From positions 58,432,001-58,496,000 of the forward strand of contig NC_134109.1 in assembly GCF_040939455.1 (NCBI RefSeq): a DNA stretch of 64,000 nt, written 5' to 3'. Position numbers and translations under genes: made by a program. The stretch is from Microcebus murinus. Lineage: Eukaryota > Chordata > Mammalia > Primates > Cheirogaleidae. A model generated the notes under the pieces. It searched no databases. It was given only the letters and a program-made list of their open reading frames with translations, and had not been told where the DNA came from. Numbering within the stretch: position 1 is the stretch's first letter; every line of letters starts with the position of its first letter. Shown here piece after piece: positions 12,601 to 27,400 of this stretch.

Positions 12601-13302
12601 CAATACTCCATTCAGCTAATAACTCCATCACCATATGTGATATAAAAAAATGCATGCTGGCTTATATCTGTTCTTAGGACATTTTCAAATTAAAATTTAA
12701 TGATTACTACCCTTAAAGTTGTTAAATAAGAATTTCTATTTTATTTCTTCATTTTCATTTTACTTATTACCATACTGTCAGCTCTTCTATACTCAAACTG
12801 TGGAGCAGAGATAAGAACCAGGAATGCAATTTTGGAAAGTGATGAAATCCTCAGGGACCTCAGATTAGCTAAAATATAGCCCTTGGGATACAATTTGAAG
12901 ATCAACACACTCAAAACCACAACTTTTCATCTAAAAGACAAGGTACTATACAACTATTGGAGAATAACAAAATCAACATGGTAATCTAAACCAGTGCCAA
13001 AAGTTAAAGTATTGCTTTTTCAACTACCTTTGCACATAAGCAATAATTATCTTGTATAGCTTCTTCATCTGTAAAATAGGAGTGCAGTGCTCAACACATA
13101 CAGTTTTTGGAAGTAGTCCCTGTTAAAAATTTTGCCCTTGGGGTAGGAAGAGGGAACATCTGCTAAGTGGAACAGAACTAATCAAGGATCATAAAACACT
13201 TTAGAAATATAGTGCTATACTCTCTGACTTAAACTTTTTTCTTCTTTATTTCTTCTTTTATTTACTTCTTTAATAAAATAAAAGTAAAATTATGAGGTTG
13301 AC

Positions 13303-13360
13303 TTTAGTTAATAAATAGGTTATTTAGTTAATAAATAGGTCATTTAGTTAATAAATGGGT
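13303..13360. repeat. 20-bp tandem repeat, about three units
   Basis: Three near-identical units of TTTAGTTAATAAATAGGT plus two bases, the last with one change (ATGGGT). Confidence 0.9.
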
Positions 13361-13464
13361 AATAAATTAGGATTGATTAATTTTATAATCATTACAAATA
13401 TAGACATTAACAACCTTTTCTTAAATTTAATTCAATCCAATAATATTTAGAAATTGCCTATATA

Positions 13465-13620
13465 TAATCATTGACATTTCTGCTAGCATGCCTATTATGT
13501 GCTAGACACTTATCAATTATTACCCTTATTTTATAGGTAGGAAACTAACCTCTACCTCTCTGCTAAGGTGCAGAGCTTGAATTTGAACTTAGGTCTGTCT
13601 CTTTCTAAATACCATACTTG
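13465..13620 (+). repeat. MIR fragment
   Basis: GCCTATTATGTGCTAGACAC...TTATTTTATAGGTAGGAAAC...AGAGCTTGAATTTGAAC follows the MIR layout, diverged. Confidence 0.65.
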
Positions 13621-14032
13621 TCCTATGAAATCATAATTCATGTTCTAATTGATAGAATAAAATACATTTTTATCTATTCATGACTTGAAAACACAATATG
13701 CTCTTTTATTAGGTAGCATATGTACATTTTATACTTAATGATATATTTATATGTATTTTTATCATTATAACATAAGTTAAACCAACCTCTTTTCTCCAGG
13801 TGGTATAATTATCTTTGAATAGTTAAATTAGGGTTTTGTTTTTCTTAATTATTTCAAGGGAAAGAGTTTCTATCAGTGACCAAAGTTATACTTGAAAATT
13901 TTCACCCAAAGACTACTTTAACCACTATCTCCACAACCAGATTAAAATTTCTTAAAATCCTAAAGGAATCCTATCTTCAGCTATCTTAACATTTCTTTGT
14001 AATAAAACATAACCTCTTAGGAATTTCTTCTC

Positions 14033-14072
14033 TATAGGATATACCTTAGGATATCCTTAGGTATATCCTATA
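14033..14072. other. 40-bp near-perfect palindrome
   Basis: The first half TATAGGATATACCTTAGGAT is the inverse complement of the second half apart from one base pair position on each side (38 of 40 symmetric). Outer AGGAATTT / AAATTCCT arms extend the symmetry after a short gap. No transposon family recognised. Confidence 0.85.
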
Positions 14073-14754
14073 AAATTCCTTCAACTTAAAATAGTTTTTT
14101 ATTCTGGCTTTGGTTGAATTCAGAGTTTGTCACTGTTGCCCACCAAATCTAATCTTTTCTAAAAATCTAAACTTTTTAGCTTCGTGTTCAAGTTCATAGA
14201 AAACTTTATCTGAACTGATGTGCCACTTCAGCTCTAATCTTACCCTTCGCTCCAACTGAGCAAATCTCATCTGTGCTTCTTCCTTGTTCATTCCCATTTC
14301 TGGACTTGTAGTTATTGTATTTCTTACTAAAAATACCTTCTTTCTATGAATCTAGACCTAATATTTCATGTTCATCTAATGGTATAGCTTCTCAATAAAA
14401 TGTTCTTAATTTAGCCCACTTAACACTAATCTTTCACTTAATTTCATCTGTCCCTATTATTTTATTATGTGGCCTATTACCATTCACTTGATTGATATGG
14501 GCTGGTCTCATCCTTCAATTTATTCATGGAACCTAGTATAATATTTTCTCCACCAAATTATAGCCTCCTTGGGGGTAAAAGAAAGACCATGAATCTATAA
14601 ATAAACAAATACTAAAACAGTTGATCCTAATGCTTTATATAATATTCTCTCACATGTAATCCTTGAAGAAAGTTATCATCCGTTAATATCCTTCCAGAGT
14701 TCTACAACTAGAAAAGGAAGGAATTCACACTCAAATCTGGCCAATTAAGAATAA

Positions 14755-15185
14755 ATTGGAAGAGTTGCTGTTTCTAATCTTTCCTAGGTGGCTGTGGAAA
14801 TCAGTAGTTCACTAAGTATTTTTGGCTTTTCTCCTTCTAGGCACATAAGGGCATTACCCTACTTGGCCCCATTCGAAATTAATATGGCCATGTGATTTGC
14901 ATTCATCAATTAATGTGATCAGGAGTGACAAATATCCCTTCTAGGGTGAAGCTTTAATAGTCTGTGCACTATTTGCCATTTTACTTTTTCCTTGCTATAG
15001 TAATTGTGGAAGAATGAAGGTAGAACCCTCTTCTCAGTCAGGGTACTTAAATGAGGATAACTTAGAGCAGAGTCCCCAGCTAACTTATGATGGACATGTA
15101 AGAGGAGTAAACTTATCTTATTTTAAATCTCCAAGGTTTATTATTGCTTCATAGCCTAGCCCAGCCTAACTAATATAATTATTGT
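14755..15185 (+). repeat. Old MaLR-type LTR (MLT1-like)
   Basis: TGGCCATGTGATTTGCATTC, AGGGTGAAGCTTTAATAG, AGAGCAGAGTCCCCAGC and the terminal GCCTAGCCCAGCCTAACTAA follow an old MLT1-like LTR. Noncoding; family assignment moderate. Confidence 0.5.
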
Positions 15186-15189
15186 CAAG

Positions 15190-15655
15190 ACTGGATTCAC
15201 TATGCCAATATGTGAGAAGACTGAAAAACAGAATGACTGGCTAAATTAAAGCATCTTCAAATATGATGCAGAAGCATATTAAGATGAGGCATTCTGTTTC
15301 TTAAACTGGTGAGTGAAGAACCAAGCTCAATAGATCCTTCAAACATCTCACTGAGTTGTTCACAATTACGTTTCTTTCTCCTTTTTGGTATCCATTGTCC
15401 CTTTAGACTCAGAACATTATTGTGAAATTTTGAAATTTTATATCGATCACAGATTCTACTAAAATCTTAAAATATTAGTGGTGGATTTCTATAACATTTA
15501 TGTATAATATTTCTGATAAAATATTAAAATATCATTTGTGTTCTCATAGGTGCAGCTGCAAAATCAAACACCTATTTTTGACTTTATTTTGGTGCTGGTG
15601 TGTTGAGGGAATAAAGGTATCACAGATCTGGCTTTATATTTTAATAATCTATTTT
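15190..15655. other. AT-rich intergenic DNA
   Basis: Nothing recognised. Confidence 0.5.
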
Positions 15656-15656
15656 A

Positions 15657-15950
15657 AAATTTTTTTATTTTAGAATATTACAGGGGTACAAATATTTGGT
15701 TACATATATTGCCTTTGACCTACCCACATCAGAGCTACAAGTGTGTCCATCCCCTAGACAGTGTGCACCACACCCATTAGATGTGAAATATACCCATCCC
15801 CTCCTCTCTCCTACCACCTGCCCGACACCTGGTGAATGTTACTACTATATGTGCACATAAGTGTTGATCAATTAATACCAATTTGATGGTGAGTACATGT
15901 GGTGTTTGTTTTTTCATTCTTGTGATACTTCACTTGGTAGAATGGAGTGG
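15657..15950 (-). mobile_element. L1 3' end fragment
   Basis: Antisense L1 3' UTR: T-rich start, GAATATTACAGGGGTACAAA, GTGTGTCCATCCCCTAGACA, GGTGAGTACATGTGGTGTTT. Same subfamily as 36600-37050. Confidence 0.85.
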
Positions 15951-17046
15951 ATTTTACCTAGTTATGACATAAATATATGTTGTATATATTTATGTTTGTT
16001 TCAAAAAAGGAATATATATCTAAAATTTCAAATATGAAATACGACAACCTGAGTATGCTTATTTTTACTTTTATTCTTTTTTATATGCCAATAGATACAT
16101 TCCCCTATGACTATATTTTTCACCACATACAAGTACTATATAGTTATGAATAATGATATGATTAAAAAGCATAATGAAAGAATGACACAACTGTTTTTTT
16201 AATTTCTCATTCTTAAGGACTCATTGCAATATTTCCTGCTCCATATTAAGTTTGAGAGCCTCTGAGAAGTATTCTTAGAATTCCAATCTTTTGGAAAAAA
16301 TAATGATTCAATTAGAATTTTTTTAATCCTGGTGATTACTTTATGATAATGATCCTACATGGCTAAGATGTTGCACTTATCTTGCACTTAGATGCAGCAT
16401 TTCATTTTAGCAAATTCCAAGAACCATTCATGACTTTATTATTGTACCTGATTTTTGCAACTTCTTTATCCAAGAACCTCTTCATTCTTAGTTGAAACGG
16501 GAAAGCTATTTGAGAGAGTACAGTGATGCCAGTACCAGCTGAAAAACAAAACAAAATGAGAAATATCAGAACCATTTGAAAGCAATCCAGAAATCCTCAT
16601 TTGTAGTCTTAAGTAGTTCATCTTAGAACTGGTTCAGAAACCAGTCTTTCAGAGGTCCCTTGCAATTCTCTTGAGGATTGGAGAAATTGAATTATTAGTA
16701 ACATATATGATATTAAGGCATTATCTTCTTCCCACAATAGAAGAAGGGAACTAAGATGCTATCACCATCACCATTTCTAACAATGTCTTGCTAGCTAAAG
16801 ACTGAGACTAGCCCAATTTCTGGTGTCTTCACTCATTTGAATGATACACCATGAAAAGAAATGGCATTGAAAATTAACTGTTTATTAGAGGTATTAAACA
16901 AAAAATATTTATATTGTAAAACTTTATTTTTTCTTTTGCCATCTCCATATAAAGTATTAAATTTAAAAATGACTATTCAACCAATATTTATTGAACCCTG
17001 ACTACGTTAGGCAAATGAAACCCATGGCATTGCATGGAAATAGAAA
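15951..17046. other. AT-rich intergenic DNA
   Basis: No gene or repeat family recognised. Confidence 0.5.
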
Positions 17047-17051
17047 GCAGG

Positions 17052-17442
17052 TGCTACGGTTTGAATGTCCCCTCCAAAATTCAAGTGAAAATTTAATTGC
17101 CATTGCGAGAGTATTAAGAGGACCTTTAAGAAGTGATTAGGCATTATTTCAAGAGTGAATTAGTTATCAGGGGAGTGGGTTAGTTATCTCAGGAGTGTAT
17201 TCCTGATAAAATTAATGAGTTCTGACCCCTTCCTGCTTGCTCTTGATCTCACACTTATTGCCCTTCTTCTTTCCACCATAGGATGAAGCAGCAAGAAAAC
17301 ACTCACCAGATGCAAAGCAGATTCTAGCACCATGCCATTGGACTTCCCAGCCTCCAGAACCATGAGCAAAATGAATTCCTTTTCTTTATAAATTAACCAG
17401 TCAGTGATATTCTGTTACAACAACACAAAACAGACTAAGATA
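17052..17442 (+). mobile_element. Solo LTR of the MaLR group (MST/THE1-like)
   Basis: Starts TGCTACGGTTTGAATGTCCC, has CCATTGCGAGAGTATTAAGA and CTTCCCAGCCTCCAGAACCA, and ends ...CAGACTAAGATA. Flanks GCAGG (17047-17051) and GTAGG (17443-17447) look like a 5-base duplication with one change. No internal retroviral sequence, so a solo LTR. Confidence 0.85.
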
Positions 17443-17447
17443 GTAGG

Positions 17448-18400
<953 letters not shown>

Positions 18401-18416
18401 TACATATTTTCATTTT

Positions 18417-19190
18417 AACATTTATTGAACACCTACTATATGCCAGGAATGGTTGTGGGTGTGGTGGGTAGAAAGATCAATCTGCTACATCATGATTGGC
18501 ATACTGTTGCCTAGCATAATGCTGAGCATATGATTGATAATCCATAAAAGTTTGCTACTTTAAGGTAAAGGGAAAATTAGAAATCGCAAACCAGTTATCT
18601 GTAAAGTTCTCAGTAAAGTAGGATGGTTATTATCTAGTGAGCATAGAAAGGGTAAGTAGTGAATTAGATGTGTGAGCAGAGAGAGATCTGAAGCACTGCT
18701 AAGGGAAGGATGCTGGAGATCAATATTAAGATTGTCAAGCAGCAATGAGAACCCAGTCAGAGTAGGATAGATTGATTTTGTAGTAGGCCAGGGGTACACA
18801 ATGTGGTATGATTTTCTCAAAGAATACTATTTTAACAAAATTCCTAGGATAAGGATCAAGGGAAACACATAGGTAGGGTGGTGATTGAAGGTGAGAATTG
18901 GCTTGAAGAAAAGCTAGGGATTTAATAAATGCAAAGCAGAGTTTTATATTTTTCTAAATGCAAGCCCTCTCTCCCCCAAATAATTTGGTGTTACATGATG
19001 TTTCCTTTATATTTTTAATCCATGGAAATAAATTACTGCCTTCTAAACTGTTCTATTCTACAATAGCATTTCAACATGACTTCTGAAATAGTTGTACCAT
19101 TAGTAAACCTGTTTTAGAACTCTTTTATTTTTATCAGAATGTCCACAGAAGTGTCTTCTTGTGATAAAAGTTTTATCCTAAACTTCCATA
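18417..19190. other. Intergenic DNA
   Basis: A short L2/MIR-like start (TTATTGAACACCTACTATAT) at about 18418-18470; the rest shows nothing recognisable. Confidence 0.45.
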
Positions 19191-19206
19191 AAACTATATA
19201 AAAATG

Positions 19207-19538
19207 GGCCGGGCGCTGTGGCTCACGCCTGTAATCCTAGCTCTTGGGAGGCCGAGGCGGGCGGATTGCTCAAGGTCAGGAGTTCAAAACCAGCCTGAGC
19301 AAGAGCGAGACCCCGTCTCTACTATAAATAGAAAGAAATTAATTGGCCAACTGATATATATATAAAAAATTAGCCAGGCATGGTGGCACATGCCTGTAGT
19401 CCCAGCTACCCGGGAGGCTGAGGCAGAAGGATCACTCGAGCCCAGGAGTTTGAGGTTGCTGTGAGCTAGGACGCCACGGCACTCACTCTAGCCTGGGCAA
19501 CAAAGCGAGACTCTGTCTCAAAAAAAAAAAAAAAAAAA
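19207..19538 (+). mobile_element. Lemur-type Alu, full length, young-looking
   Basis: GGCCGGGCGCTGTGGCTCAC through a clean poly-A tail, with the AATTAATTGGCCAACTG segment. Perfect 16-base target duplication AAACTATATAAAAATG at 19191-19206 and 19539-19554, and many CpG sites intact, both signs of a recent insertion. Confidence 0.97.
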
Positions 19539-19554
19539 AAACTATATAAAAATG

Positions 19555-20266
19555 AAATACAAGATGTTTTAAATTAAAGTATTAAATAATATTTACTTTT
19601 TCATTGTGAGATTTTGGAAATTCCATGTCATAAACACTATAAATTCTTTTTGAATAAATCAGACACTTTTAGAGGACATTAAATCTACACAAATTTAAAA
19701 AAAGCCTCCACTGATTTAGCTACTATCATTTTCATTTATGCTGTTTGTCATCTAGTCAGAATTTGGAATTTACATATTCCATGTATCTGCATATTGTGTC
19801 TGCATATTTGAAATTACTATAAGAAAATATGGCAAAATGGCATTAGCTTATTCAAAAATGATGTGATTGAATACATCACGATTCTAAAACTCTTTATGGT
19901 AGAATTAGTACCTTTTGTTTTAACCAATTTTCTGACACCTGGATTTTCCTCGGATTAGACAGATTCCCAGTTTTAGAGGGAAAGAAGCTGACTGACTCTG
20001 TTCTCAATTTCTCTCTCTTAGGAAGCCAGGTAGGTGGTCAATATAAGCTGTCATCTGGAAAATACCATTCAAGAGGGTAGGAATTCAAGCACTTCAAGCA
20101 TAAGGAGTATCTTTTCCTTTGGGAACCCTAAATTTCCCAGGAAAGGACTGGACTCACACCAAATACTCAAATACTTGGGTGACTAGACTCCATATAACCC
20201 AAAGGTGAATCTGTATCTCACTTGTTCACAGTAGAATCTCCACTGTTTACCAAAGCGTCAGACACA
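19555..20266. other. AT-rich intergenic DNA
   Basis: Nothing recognised. Confidence 0.5.
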
Positions 20267-20268
20267 TA

Positions 20269-20659
20269 CCGTGTTTCCCCCAAAATAAGACAGGGTCTTA
20301 TATTTATTTTTCCTCAAGAACACACCCTAGGGCTTATTTTCAGGGGATGTGTTATTTTCCCCTCAAAGCCTCAGCTTGCAGCATGCACAGGATGGCTGGG
20401 AAATGAGGGGGTGGGGGGTGACCTTGTTGGTGGGGCTGCCAGCACCTTTCTGGTCACCTTTGGGATAGTAGCTATCACCATGGAGCAGATGAGAAGGGCT
20501 GCTTACCGCTCCGGGAGGAAATGCATGGGTTGAGCAGAACACTGCGTAGCCACGCCCATCACTAGGTCTTATTTTCGGGGTAGGGCTTATATCGCGCAAA
20601 TGCTTAGAAATCCTGCTAGGGCTTATTTTATGGGTAGGTCTTATTTTCGGGAAACACGG
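20269..20659 (+). mobile_element. TA-flanked MITE, copy A (Tc1/mariner-like)
   Basis: 391 bp between TA dinucleotides (20267-20268, 20660-20661) with inverted termini CCGTGTTTCCC and GGGAAACACGG. The outer parts are tandem variations on AGGGCTTATTTT / AAAATAAGAC. The core is GC-rich, unlike the surrounding AT-rich DNA. It contains short open frames on both strands, none with a recognisable domain. Confidence 0.75.
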
Positions 20660-20661
20660 TA

Positions 20662-22109
20662 ATTAACATTGAGGAGGAAGGAAGCCAAAAGACCAAAAGA
20701 TAGTTAGCTTCAGTTCTAAGTGACAAACATTCACTTAGGCAGTATATTTTGAAAGGGTCAGGCACCAAACATAACATGTGCATTTTAACAACTGTCTTAA
20801 TAATAGCACATGTTATTAAACACCAAAGAACTTTTGAAACTACTCACATTAAAAAAATTTAGAAAATTGCATTCAAATTATAGGTAATTTACATATGAAA
20901 TCACTTGCAGTTAACATGTTGCTTAATAGGCATACATTTGTTTGTGTAAATTTTGGTATTTTCTTTGCCCATGATCCAACTAACTCACCTTTTTGAGAAG
21001 GTTTCTGTAAAACTATATTTTAAATCTCAATAGTTTTTTTTTGGGGGGGGGACGTGGTGGTGATGCTGCTGTTGCCTGGGTGTAAGGAAAGGAGGTAAAA
21101 CCAGTCTAAAGGGTTTGTTTATTATCATCACTGCAATAGTTCAAAATAATAACAAAGCAGATAATACAGTTTATTATCTTCAGGGAGATTTTCCAAGTGT
21201 TTTGGAAACCCATTTGTATTGACAAAGATAAATTAGATAAAATTGACCAAAAAGAGAGCTCTCCATATGAGTTCAAAAGATGAATTATATTGCTCTTCAG
21301 TTATTCATTATAACAATAATTTACCTTAGTGTTCCAGTTTATAGTTTACAACATGCTTTCACTCACTCTGTCTCAATTGGTTTGAACAACTTGTAAGTTA
21401 AGTTATGGAACTAATAATAGCCCACTGACTTTTTTTCTATTTCCTTCATTATTCAAGCAATTCATAGTTATCATGGAAAATGTAAATACAGGGAAATATA
21501 CAGAAAAAATCATTCTAAACCAACCATAGTTAATATTTTCTTTCAGTCTTTTTTTCTATGCCCTGTTATTATATTTGAGTTAACAGTCTATGTACAGTTT
21601 ATTATTTACCCTTTTCTTTTGACATTGTAACAAGCATGTTCCCATTTTGTTTGCATCTTCAAATATCATTTACATAACTGTATCAGATATTTCTAGTTTT
21701 TAAACATGCATAAGTAGAAAGATATTTTGGGTATCTTTATGCTCAAAACACTTTTGTATGTTTCAGAATACTTTCTTAGGATAAATTATAAGGTTTACAT
21801 TTACCAAATACTAGAATCAACCATGGGATCAGAAAAGACTTTATGTAGTCAATTTTATTGCCTTTGAGAATAATTCTACTTTGGCCTCCCTTAGAAATCT
21901 ATAGAAAAATTTCCTTCCATCTTCCTTAAATGTTAAAGACAGAAGCTCTTAAATCACAGTTTGTATTTTCTCTTCTCATTACATTCTCCTGTAAAGAAAG
22001 AAAACATCTAGTTGTTATCTTGGTATAAAAAAAATTTAAATAATATCATCAATTTTTATTATCACTCTCTTTTCAAAATAATGTTATTTTCTTAAATCTT
22101 TCTCCATTT
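20662..22109. other. AT-rich intergenic DNA
   Basis: The 21420-21800 stretch resembles a worn old repeat, but I cannot name it. No gene seen. Confidence 0.45.
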
Positions 22110-22507
22110 GAAAAAAATTATTTTCAATTATTATAAGTACATAATAATTGTATACCTTTATAGGGTACGTGTGAAGTTTTGATATAGGCATACAATGTGA
22201 ATTAATCAAATCAGCATAATTGGGGTATTCATCACCTCAGACATTTAACATTTCTTTGTGCTAGGAACATTCTAATTCTACTCTTTTAGTTATTTTAAAG
22301 TATACCCTAACTTATTGTTGATTTTAATCACTTTGTTGTGCTATCAAATATTGTTCATTCTATCTAACTATATTTTTGCACCCATTAACCATCCTTACTT
22401 TATACCTCCCCAACCCCTCGTTCCCCCCACTACCCTTCCCAGCCTCTTATAACCATCATTCTACTCTCTGTTTCCATGTGATCAATTGTTTTTAATATTT
22501 AGCTCCC

Positions 22508-22788
22508 GGCCAGGTGCAATGGATCATGTCTGTAACCCTAGCACTCTGGGAGGCTGAGAAGGGAGGATTGCTTGAGCTCAGGAGTTCAAGACTATTCTGA
22601 GCAAGAGTGAGACCTCGTCTCTTCTAAAAATAGAAAAATTAGCCAGGCGTGGAGGCATATGCCTGTAGTCCCAACTACTCAGGAGGCTGAGGCAGGACAA
22701 TCGCTTGAGCCCAGGAGTTTGAGGTTGCTGTGAGCTAGGCTGATGCCACAGCACTCTACCCAGGACAACAGAGGGAGACTCTGTAAAG
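22508..22788 (+). mobile_element. Alu, older, inserted in the L1 3' region
   Basis: GGCCAGGTGCAATGGATCAT to GGGAGACTCTGTAAAG, diverged and without a clean poly-A. Flanks AATATTTAGCT and AATAATTTAGCT are a slightly changed duplication, and the L1 sequence resumes in register after it. Confidence 0.93.
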
Positions 22789-24441
22789 CAACATAAATAA
22801 TTTAGCTGTATCATATGAGTGAGAACATTTGAGTGAGATTTGTCTTTCTATGCTTGGCTTATTTCACTTAATGTTTTCCAGTTCCATCTATGGTGTTGTA
22901 AATGGCAGGATTTCATTCTTTTTTGTGTCTATGTACACTTTCTTTATCCAGTCATCTGTTGACAGGCACTTAGGTTGATCCCATATCTTGGCTATTGTGA
23001 ATGGTGTTGCAATAAACATAGGAGTGTAGATATTTTTTTCATATACTGAATTCCCATCCTTTGTATATATACCCAGCATTGGAAGTGCTGGGTCAGATAG
23101 TAGTTCTAGTTTCAGTTTATTGAGGAACATCCATACTGCTTTCTGTATAGTGTTTGCACTAACTTACATTCCAAGAGTGTATGAGTGGTCCCTTTTCTCT
23201 GCATCCTCACCAGCATTTGTTATTGCCTTTCTGATAAAAGCCATTTTAACTGGGGAGAGATTATATCTCATTATAGTTTTGATTTGCATTTCTCTGATGA
23301 CTAATGATCTTGACATTTTTTCATATACTTGCTGGCCATTTGTATGTCTTCTTTTGAGAAATGTCTATTCAAATCCTTTGCCCATTTTTTAATCAAATTA
23401 TTTGATTTTTCCTATCAACTTGTTGGAGCTCCTTATATATTCTACTTATTAATCCTTTTTGTCAGACATGTAGTTTGCAAATATTTTCTCCTATTCTGTG
23501 GGTTGTCTCTTCACTTTGTTGATTGTTTCCTTTGTTGTGTAGAACCTTTCTAGCTTGATGTGATCCCATTTGTCTCATTTTGCTTGGTTGCCTGTGTTTT
23601 GGGGGGCATAACTCAAGAAGTCCTTGCCCAGATCAATCTCCTGAAGCATTTCCCCATATTTTCTCTCAGTAGTTTCATAGTTTCAGGCCTTAGATTTAAG
23701 ACTTTAATCCATTTTTATCTGAGTTTTATATATGATGAGAGATAAGGGTCTACTTTCATTCTTCTGCATGTAAATACCCAGGTTTCCCAGCATCATTGAT
23801 TGAAAAGACTGTCCTTTCCTCAATGTATGTTCTTGGGAGCTTTGTCAAAGATAAGTTCACTGTAGATGTGTGGATTTATTTCTGGGTTCTATATTCTGTT
23901 CCATTGGTCCATGTGTCTGGTTTTATGACAGTACTATGCTGTTTTGGTTACTATAGCTCTGTAGTATATTTGAAGTCAGGTAATGTAGTTCCGCCAGTTT
24001 TGTTCTTTTTGCTTAGGATGGCTTTGGCTATTCTGGGTCTTTTGTGGTTCCATATAAATTTTAGGATTATTTATTTCTATTTTGGTGAAGAATGCTATTG
24101 GTATTTTGATGGGGATTGCACTGAATCAGTAGATTGTTTTGGGTAGTATGGACATTTTAACAATATTGATTCTTCCAATCAATTAGCATGGAATATCTTT
24201 CCATTATTTTGTGTTCTCTTCAACTTTTTTCATAATGTTTTGTAGTTGTCATGTTTTGTAGTTGTAGAGATCTTTTACTTCTTTTGTTAAGTTTATTTCT
24301 AAGTATTTTATTTGTTGCCATTATAAATGGAATTACTCTCTTGGTTTCTTTTTCGGATATTTGCTGTTGGCATATAGGAATGCCATTGATTTTGGTATGT
24401 TGATTTTATATCCTACAACTTTACTCAATTTATCAGTTCTA

Positions 24442-24444
<3 letters not shown>

Positions 24445-24485
<41 letters not shown>

Positions 24486-24495
24486 TGTGTGTGTA
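24445..24495. repeat. (GT)n microsatellite
   Basis: About 24 GT units with one AT interruption, grown inside the dead L1 ORF2. Confidence 0.93.
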
Positions 24496-27400
24496 GTCTC
24501 AAGGTTTCTCTAGATATAAGATCATATCATCTGCAAACAAGGATAATTTGACTTCTTTTCCAATTTGGATGCATTTATTTCTTTCTCTTTTCTCATTGGG
24601 CTAGCTAGAACTTTCAGTACTGTGTTAAACAACAGTGGTAAAAAGTGAGCATCCTTGTCTTGCTCCAGATCTTAGAGGAAAGGCTTTCAATTTTTCCCCA
24701 TTCAGTATGATACTAGCTGTGGGTCTGTCATATACGGCTTTTATCAAGTTGAGATAAGTTCCTTCTATACCCAGTTTTTTGAGAGTTTTTATCATGAAGG
24801 GATGTTGCATTTTATTAAATGCTTTTTCAACATCAACTGAAATGATCATATGGTTTTTGTCCTTCGTTCTATTGATATTGTATTGCACTGATAGATTTGT
24901 TTATGTTGAGCCATCTTTGGATTCCTGGGATGAATCCCACTTGATCATGATGAATAATGTTTTTAATGTGTTGTTGAATTCACTATGCTAGTGTTTTGTT
25001 GAGGATTTTAAAATTTATGTTCATCAGAGATATTAGCCTATAGATTTCTTTTTTTGTTGTTTCTTTGTCTGGTTTTGGTATAAGGGTGATACAGGCCTTG
25101 TAGAATAAGTTTAGGGGTGTCTGCTCTTCTTTGATTTTTTTGTAATAATGTAAGTAGTATTTGGTATTCTTTGAATGCTTGGTAGAATTCAGCAGTGAAG
25201 TGTTTAGGTCTTGGGCTTTTCTTTGATGGGAAGTTTTTTTTATTACTACTTCTATCTTGTTACTTGTTATGGCTTTATTCAGGTTTTGGGTTTCTTCCTG
25301 GTTCAATATTGGTAGGTTGTATGTGTCTAGGAATTTATCCATTTCTTCTAGGTTTCCCAATTTATTGGCATATAGTTGTTCATAGTAGTCTCTAATGATC
25401 CTTTGAATTTCTGTAGGATCAATTGTAATGTCTCCTTTTTAATTTCTGATTTTATTTATTTGGGTCCTCTCTTTTTTTTTCTTCTTAGCCTGGCTAAAAG
25501 TGTGTCTATTTTGTTTACCATTTCAGAAAAAAACAACATTTTGTTTAATTGATCTTTTGTGGGTTTTTTTGTTTCAATTTCATTTATTTCTCTTCTGATC
25601 TCTATTATTTCATTTCTTCTACTAATTTTGGGTTGAGTTTGCTCATTTGTCTAGTTCTTTGAAATGCAAGTTAGGTTGTTTATTCAAAGCTTTTCTACTT
25701 TTTTGAAGTAGGTAGTTATTGCTATAAACTTTCCTCTTTGCTGTATCCCACAGGTTTTGATTTGTTGTGTTTTCATTTTTGTTTCAAGAAATTTTTACAT
25801 TTCCATGTTAATCTCTTTCATTGACTCACTCACTGGTCATTCAGGAACATATTAGTTCCCATGTGTTTGTATATTTTCCAATGTTCCTCTTGTTATCAAT
25901 TTCTAGTTTTCTTTCACTGTGATCAGAGAAAATAATTGTTATGATTTCAATTTTTTTTAATTTTTTGAGACTTGTTTTGTGGCCTAAAATGTGGTCCATC
26001 CTTGGGATGACCCATGAACTGAGGAGGAGGAAGTGAATTCTGCAGCTGTGGAATAAAACATTCTGTAAATATCTATTAGGTCCATTTGGTCTATAGTGCA
26101 GATTAATCTAATGTTTCATCATTGATTTTCTGTCTAGATATGTCCAGTGCTAAAAGTAGAGTGTTGATGTCTCCAGTGATTATTGTATTGGGGCCTATCT
26201 CTCTTTAGCTGTGATAATATTTACTTTCTATATCTGGGTGCTCCAGTGTTGGGTGCATATGTATTTAGAATTATTATATCCTCTTTCTGAATTGACTCCT
26301 TTATTATATAATGACATTCTTTGTCTCTTTTTATAGTTTTTGTCTTGAAGTCTAATTTTTGTGATAGAAGTATAGCTACTTCTATTCTTTTTTGGTTTCC
26401 ATTTGCATGGAATATCTTTTTCCATCCTTCTTTTTCAGTCTGTATTTATTTATATGTGAAGTGTAGTTCTTGTAGACAACATATAGCTGGAGTTTTTTTA
26501 TATCCAATCAACCACTTTATGTGTTTTGGAGAATTTAGTCCATTCTCATTCAATGTTATTATTGATAGGAAAGGATTTATGACTGCCATGTTGGTATTTG
26601 ATTTCTAGTTGTTTTGTGGTCCTCTCTTTCTTCCTTCCTATCTTCCTCTCTGTGACAGTGGTTTTCCATGGTAGTGTGTTTTAATTTCTTGCTTTTTATT
26701 TTTTTGTGTATCAGTTGTAGGGTTTTTGATTTGAGGTTACCAGGAGTCTCACAAAAAATATTTTATAACCAATTATTTTAAACATATGACAACTTAACTC
26801 TGCTTACAAACAATAAGCAAAGAGAAATCTAATAGACATTCTATCCTTTAACTCCTTCCACCCCCCTTTTTAATTTTTTGTTGTTTCTATCCATATCCTT
26901 TTGTTGTATGTCTCAAAAAGTTGTTATTTTTGATATGTTTGTCTTTTAATCTTCCTACTCAAGATATAAGTGGTTTATATACTGTAATTATAGCCACAGA
27001 ATATTCTGTATTTGTGTCCTTACTATTATCAATAAGTTACATACCTTCATAAGATTTATTGTTCATTAACATTCTTTTCTTTCAGATTGAAGAATTCCTT
27101 TTAGCATTTCTTGTAGGACAGGTCTGGGACTGATGAAATCCCTCAACTTTTGTTTGTCTGGGAAAGTCTTTATTTCTCCTTCATGTTTGAAGGATATTTT
27201 TGCAGGTTATGATATTCTAGGGTTAAGGTTTTTTTCCTTCAGCACTTTTGATATGTCATGCCAGTTTCTCCTGGCATGTAAGGTTTCCACTGAGAAGTCT
27301 ACTGCCAGGTGTATTGCAGCTCCTATATATGTTTTTTTTTTTCTTTTGCTTCCCTTAGAACCTTTCTTAATCTGTGAACTTTGGGAGATTAATTATTAAA

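Noticed and set aside
13303..13360. Regular 20-bp units as a CRISPR-like array
   Set aside because: The units abut directly with no spacers; it is a small tandem repeat in a mammalian genome.
20222..20599. Overlapping frames in the GC-rich MITE core
   Set aside because: They lie in a non-autonomous transposon, differ between the two copies and show no domain.
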